Below are positions 61,998-64,000 of a stretch of 64,000 nt of DNA, piece by piece. The stretch's first letter is position 1. Each line of letters begins with the position of its first letter. The DNA is taken from NCBI RefSeq assembly GCF_039645565.1, contig NZ_CP147914.1:1113573-1177572 (forward strand). Direction: 5' to 3'. The notes under the pieces are model-generated. The model had not been told where the DNA came from. It saw nothing but the letters and a program-made list of their open reading frames with translations, and searched no databases. This DNA is from Sulfurimonas sp. HSL1-2. GTDB lineage: Bacteria; Campylobacterota; Campylobacteria; Campylobacterales; Sulfurimonadaceae. The position numbers and the translations under genes were made by a program.

Positions 61998-63403
61998 CCA
62001 TGAAAAAAATTCTCATCATCACGGATTGCACGATCGGCGAACATCTCGTCGAGCGGGCCATCGAAGCGTACTCCAAAGACAATCTCTACTACGTTATCCA
62101 GATGAAGGATCGTCAGTACGAGAAGGCCGGTCCGGACCGGTTCAAGTTCTTCACCTTCGATCCGACAAGCCGCTACAAGCTCAGCAATGTGCTGAAGATG
62201 GACTTCGTGCAGATCATGCTGGTGATGAGCAGCCGTCTGGACGCCGTAAACACCCTGGAAAACATCCGGGCGGAGAAACCGTCGGTGCGTGTCATTATGC
62301 TGGACCAGTGGGACCTCAAGATCGACGACCCGAATACCCTGACCATCGACGTCAACGACCAGCTCTCCGCCCGCCTCATCGACTACCTCCCCAATGTCCC
62401 CGTGATTGCCCAGAACGTCGGCATGGGGGAGGGCGAGGTGATGGAGGTGCTGGTCCCCTTCGGCAGCGCCTACGTCTACCGCCATGTCGGGGCGATCGAG
62501 CAGTCGCAGTGGCGCATCGCCGGCATCTACCGTGACCAGCGTCTCATCCTGCCCACGGAGCGCACACTGATCCACCCCAACGACCTGCTGCTGCTCGTCG
62601 GCGAACCGGACGTCCTTATCTCCATCTACCGTTCGTTCAAACGGGAGCTCGGACACTTCCCTGCACCCTACGGCAGCACCATCTACCTCTTCTTTGACAT
62701 GGATGTCGACCGGGCCGAGGAGATCGTCCCGATGCTGCGCAAAACCATCTTTGTCCAGAAACGCCTCCGCCGCAAACTCTATATCCGCGTCACCAATCCG
62801 GGCGATCTGGATGCTCTGCGCGAGATCAAGCAGCTGCGCTCACCCGAGGTAGAGGTGATGATCGATTATGACCGCAAAGGCGAGGCCTACCTTCTCAGCA
62901 ACGACAAACGCCATTTCCATGCAGGGTTTATCGTCGTTTCACGCAAGCTCTTCGGCACCGACGCCGTCCGCAAAGTGCTCTATGATCTCAAGGTCCCGGT
63001 GCTGAAAATGGCGTCGGGACAGATGCACAACGTCAAGCGCGCGGTCATGCTGCTCTCCGAATCCGAGGATGTCGAGAAGATTACCACCACAATGTTCGAC
63101 ATGGCGTCGCAGATGGAGTGGATGATCGAGCTGTTGGAGTATCAGCAGGACGAGAATGACTTCAAGGAGCAGGTGGAGCAGTACTATCAGAACCTCTCGG
63201 CGATCTTCTCGCAGTCCGTCTCCATCCGCAAAAGCACGGACAACCCCCTGCGCATCCTGAAAAAAGAGGACCGCTTCGTGCAGTGCATCCCCTTTTCAGA
63301 GACCGTCATGCAGCGGCCGATCCTCTCCCTTTTCTCCACGGATCTGCAGGGACTCTCATTCCACCTGGACCATTTCCACCAGCTTTTCATCCCGGTCCTC
63401 TAG
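61994..63403 (+). CDS. COG3400-type protein with TrkA-C-like regulator domain
   Basis: A 469-residue cytoplasmic protein. The N-terminal ILIITDCTIGEHLVERAIE is a degenerate Rossmann (TrkA-N-like) start without a clear GxGxxG, followed by a RCK/TrkA-C-like region (about 130-210; IYRDQRLILPTERTLIHPND, LLLLVGEPDV) that commonly binds ligands in K+ transport. The C-terminal half (about 220-440) is unique to this family in Campylobacterota. A role in potassium uptake control is inferred from family similarity. An in-frame ATG at 62000 is also possible. Confidence 0.8.
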   Translation: MTMKKILIITDCTIGEHLVERAIEAYSKDNLYYVIQMKDRQYEKAGPDRFKFFTFDPTSRYKLSNVLKMDFVQIMLVMSSRLDAVNTLENIRAEKPSVRVIMLDQWDLKIDDPNTLTIDVNDQLSARLIDYLPNVPVIAQNVGMGEGEVMEVLVPFGSAYVYRHVGAIEQSQWRIAGIYRDQRLILPTERTLIHPNDLLLLVGEPDVLISIYRSFKRELGHFPAPYGSTIYLFFDMDVDRAEEIVPMLRKTIFVQKRLRRKLYIRVTNPGDLDALREIKQLRSPEVEVMIDYDRKGEAYLLSNDKRHFHAGFIVVSRKLFGTDAVRKVLYDLKVPVLKMASGQMHNVKRAVMLLSESEDVEKITTTMFDMASQMEWMIELLEYQQDENDFKEQVEQYYQNLSAIFSQSVSIRKSTDNPLRILKKEDRFVQCIPFSETVMQRPILSLFSTDLQGLSFHLDHFHQLFIPVL

Positions 63404-63477
63404 GAAGCATGCCGCTTCAAGATGGGTGTAAGCCTCATTTAAGTATTATAAGTCACTAATTTTTTTTCGGATAGAGA

Positions 63478-64000
63478 ATGACCGTAGACATCGATCTCAA
63501 AAAGACTATTGACACCTCCTACAAGATCTATATCGACGCGCTGCCTGCGCTCACCTTTGACAAAAAAGTCGCCGTCGTCACGAACCCGACGGTCTCCGGG
63601 CTGCACCTGGACTACCTGCTCGAACGCCTTAAAGCTCCGGCGGTGGAAGTGATCACGCTTCCCGACGGGGAGCAGTACAAGAACTGGGAGAGCATCGAGA
63701 CGGTACTGGGCGCGCTTTTCGAGGCACGTTTCAACCGCAGTTCCGTCCTCATCGCCTTCGGCGGCGGCGTCATCGGCGATATGACCGGGTTCGCTGCCAG
63801 CATCTTCCAGCGCGGCATCGATTTTATCCAGATCCCGACGACGCTGCTCTCCCAGGTCGATGCCAGCGTCGGCGGTAAGACAGGGATCAACAACCGCTAC
63901 GGCAAGAATCTTGTCGGTGCCTTCCACCAGCCCATCGCGGTTTACGCGGACCCGCACTTCCTCGAAACCCTCCCGCCGCGTGAATTCGCCGCGGGCGTTG
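63478..64000 (+). CDS. aroB: 3-dehydroquinate synthase, 3' end outside window
   Basis: The first 174 codons of AroB, the NAD-dependent shikimate-pathway enzyme that forms 3-dehydroquinate from DAHP. Signature segments are VVTNPTVSGLHLDYL, DGEQYKNW, FGGGVIGDMTGFAASIFQRG and IPTTLLSQVDASVGGKTGIN (NAD and metal site). Runs off the right edge. The ATG at 63478 has GGATAGAGA just upstream; an AT-rich promoter (TATTAT at 63444) lies in the 74-base gap. Confidence 0.95.
   Translation, partial: MTVDIDLKKTIDTSYKIYIDALPALTFDKKVAVVTNPTVSGLHLDYLLERLKAPAVEVITLPDGEQYKNWESIETVLGALFEARFNRSSVLIAFGGGVIGDMTGFAASIFQRGIDFIQIPTTLLSQVDASVGGKTGINNRYGKNLVGAFHQPIAVYADPHFLETLPPREFAAGV

Overview
The window looks like chromosome of a GC-rich member of the Campylobacterota (Epsilonproteobacteria), probably a free-living Sulfurimonas-like lineage. 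The signs are a fused ResB-CcsA cytochrome c assembly protein, the carboxynorspermidine route, a COG3400-type TrkA protein, and short AT-rich -10 boxes (TATAAT/TACAAT) without clear -35 boxes. The genus is an inference. No tRNA, rRNA, CRISPR array, insertion sequence or phage gene was seen. Both ends cut a gene: an FAD oxidoreductase on the left and aroB on the right.

Layout. 1-11.8 kb: FAD oxidoreductase, gph, polA, the cytochrome c assembly gene ccsBA (split by a one-base frameshift near 5356), a small c-type cytochrome, a CaCA exchanger, a pyrimidine-dimer glycosylase, and a cupin/hemerythrin pair divergent from an Fnr-type regulator with an FNR-like box between them. 11.9-25.3 kb: hrpB, a DUF2339 membrane protein, lolA, secA, a lolC-type permease, a di-haem peroxidase behind two Fur-like boxes, then small membrane proteins and lipid enzymes (plsC type, dgkA). 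25.2-35.5 kb: a secreted protein with a symmetric six-cysteine pattern, a small acidic protein behind a structured leader, and two convergent ATP-grasp (RimK-type) peptide-ligase systems, one with PPK2 and an M42-like peptidase, the other with a Na/Pi cotransporter and an aspartoacylase-like enzyme. 35.6-43.7 kb: norspermidine synthesis genes, a glucosaminidase, an HD-GYP protein, a Deg protease, pdxA and pdxJ.

The most striking part is 43.98-57.3 kb (to 58.7 kb if the porin is included), which reads as a guanidine assimilation locus. It starts with a guanidine-I (ykkC) riboswitch, followed by an ABC importer. A guanidine-II (mini-ykkC) riboswitch then precedes two DUF1989 proteins (carboxyguanidine deiminase subunits), a membrane di-iron desaturase-family protein and a metallo-beta-lactamase-fold hydrolase. 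After an intrinsic terminator a second guanidine-II riboswitch precedes a biotin-dependent guanidine/urea carboxylase, a TIM-barrel protein, an EamA transporter and an allophanate hydrolase split into two genes. A porin follows. The core pathway (guanidine to carboxyguanidine to allophanate to ammonia and CO2) is established for these families. The desaturase, lactonase-like hydrolase, TIM-barrel protein and EamA transporter are not part of the core pathway and may be an undescribed extension, for example for substituted guanidines.

58.7-64 kb: a LigB/DODA-type dioxygenase, an unknown membrane sensor-like protein, tgt, a 28-codon leader ORF coupled to a TrkA-type protein, and the start of aroB.
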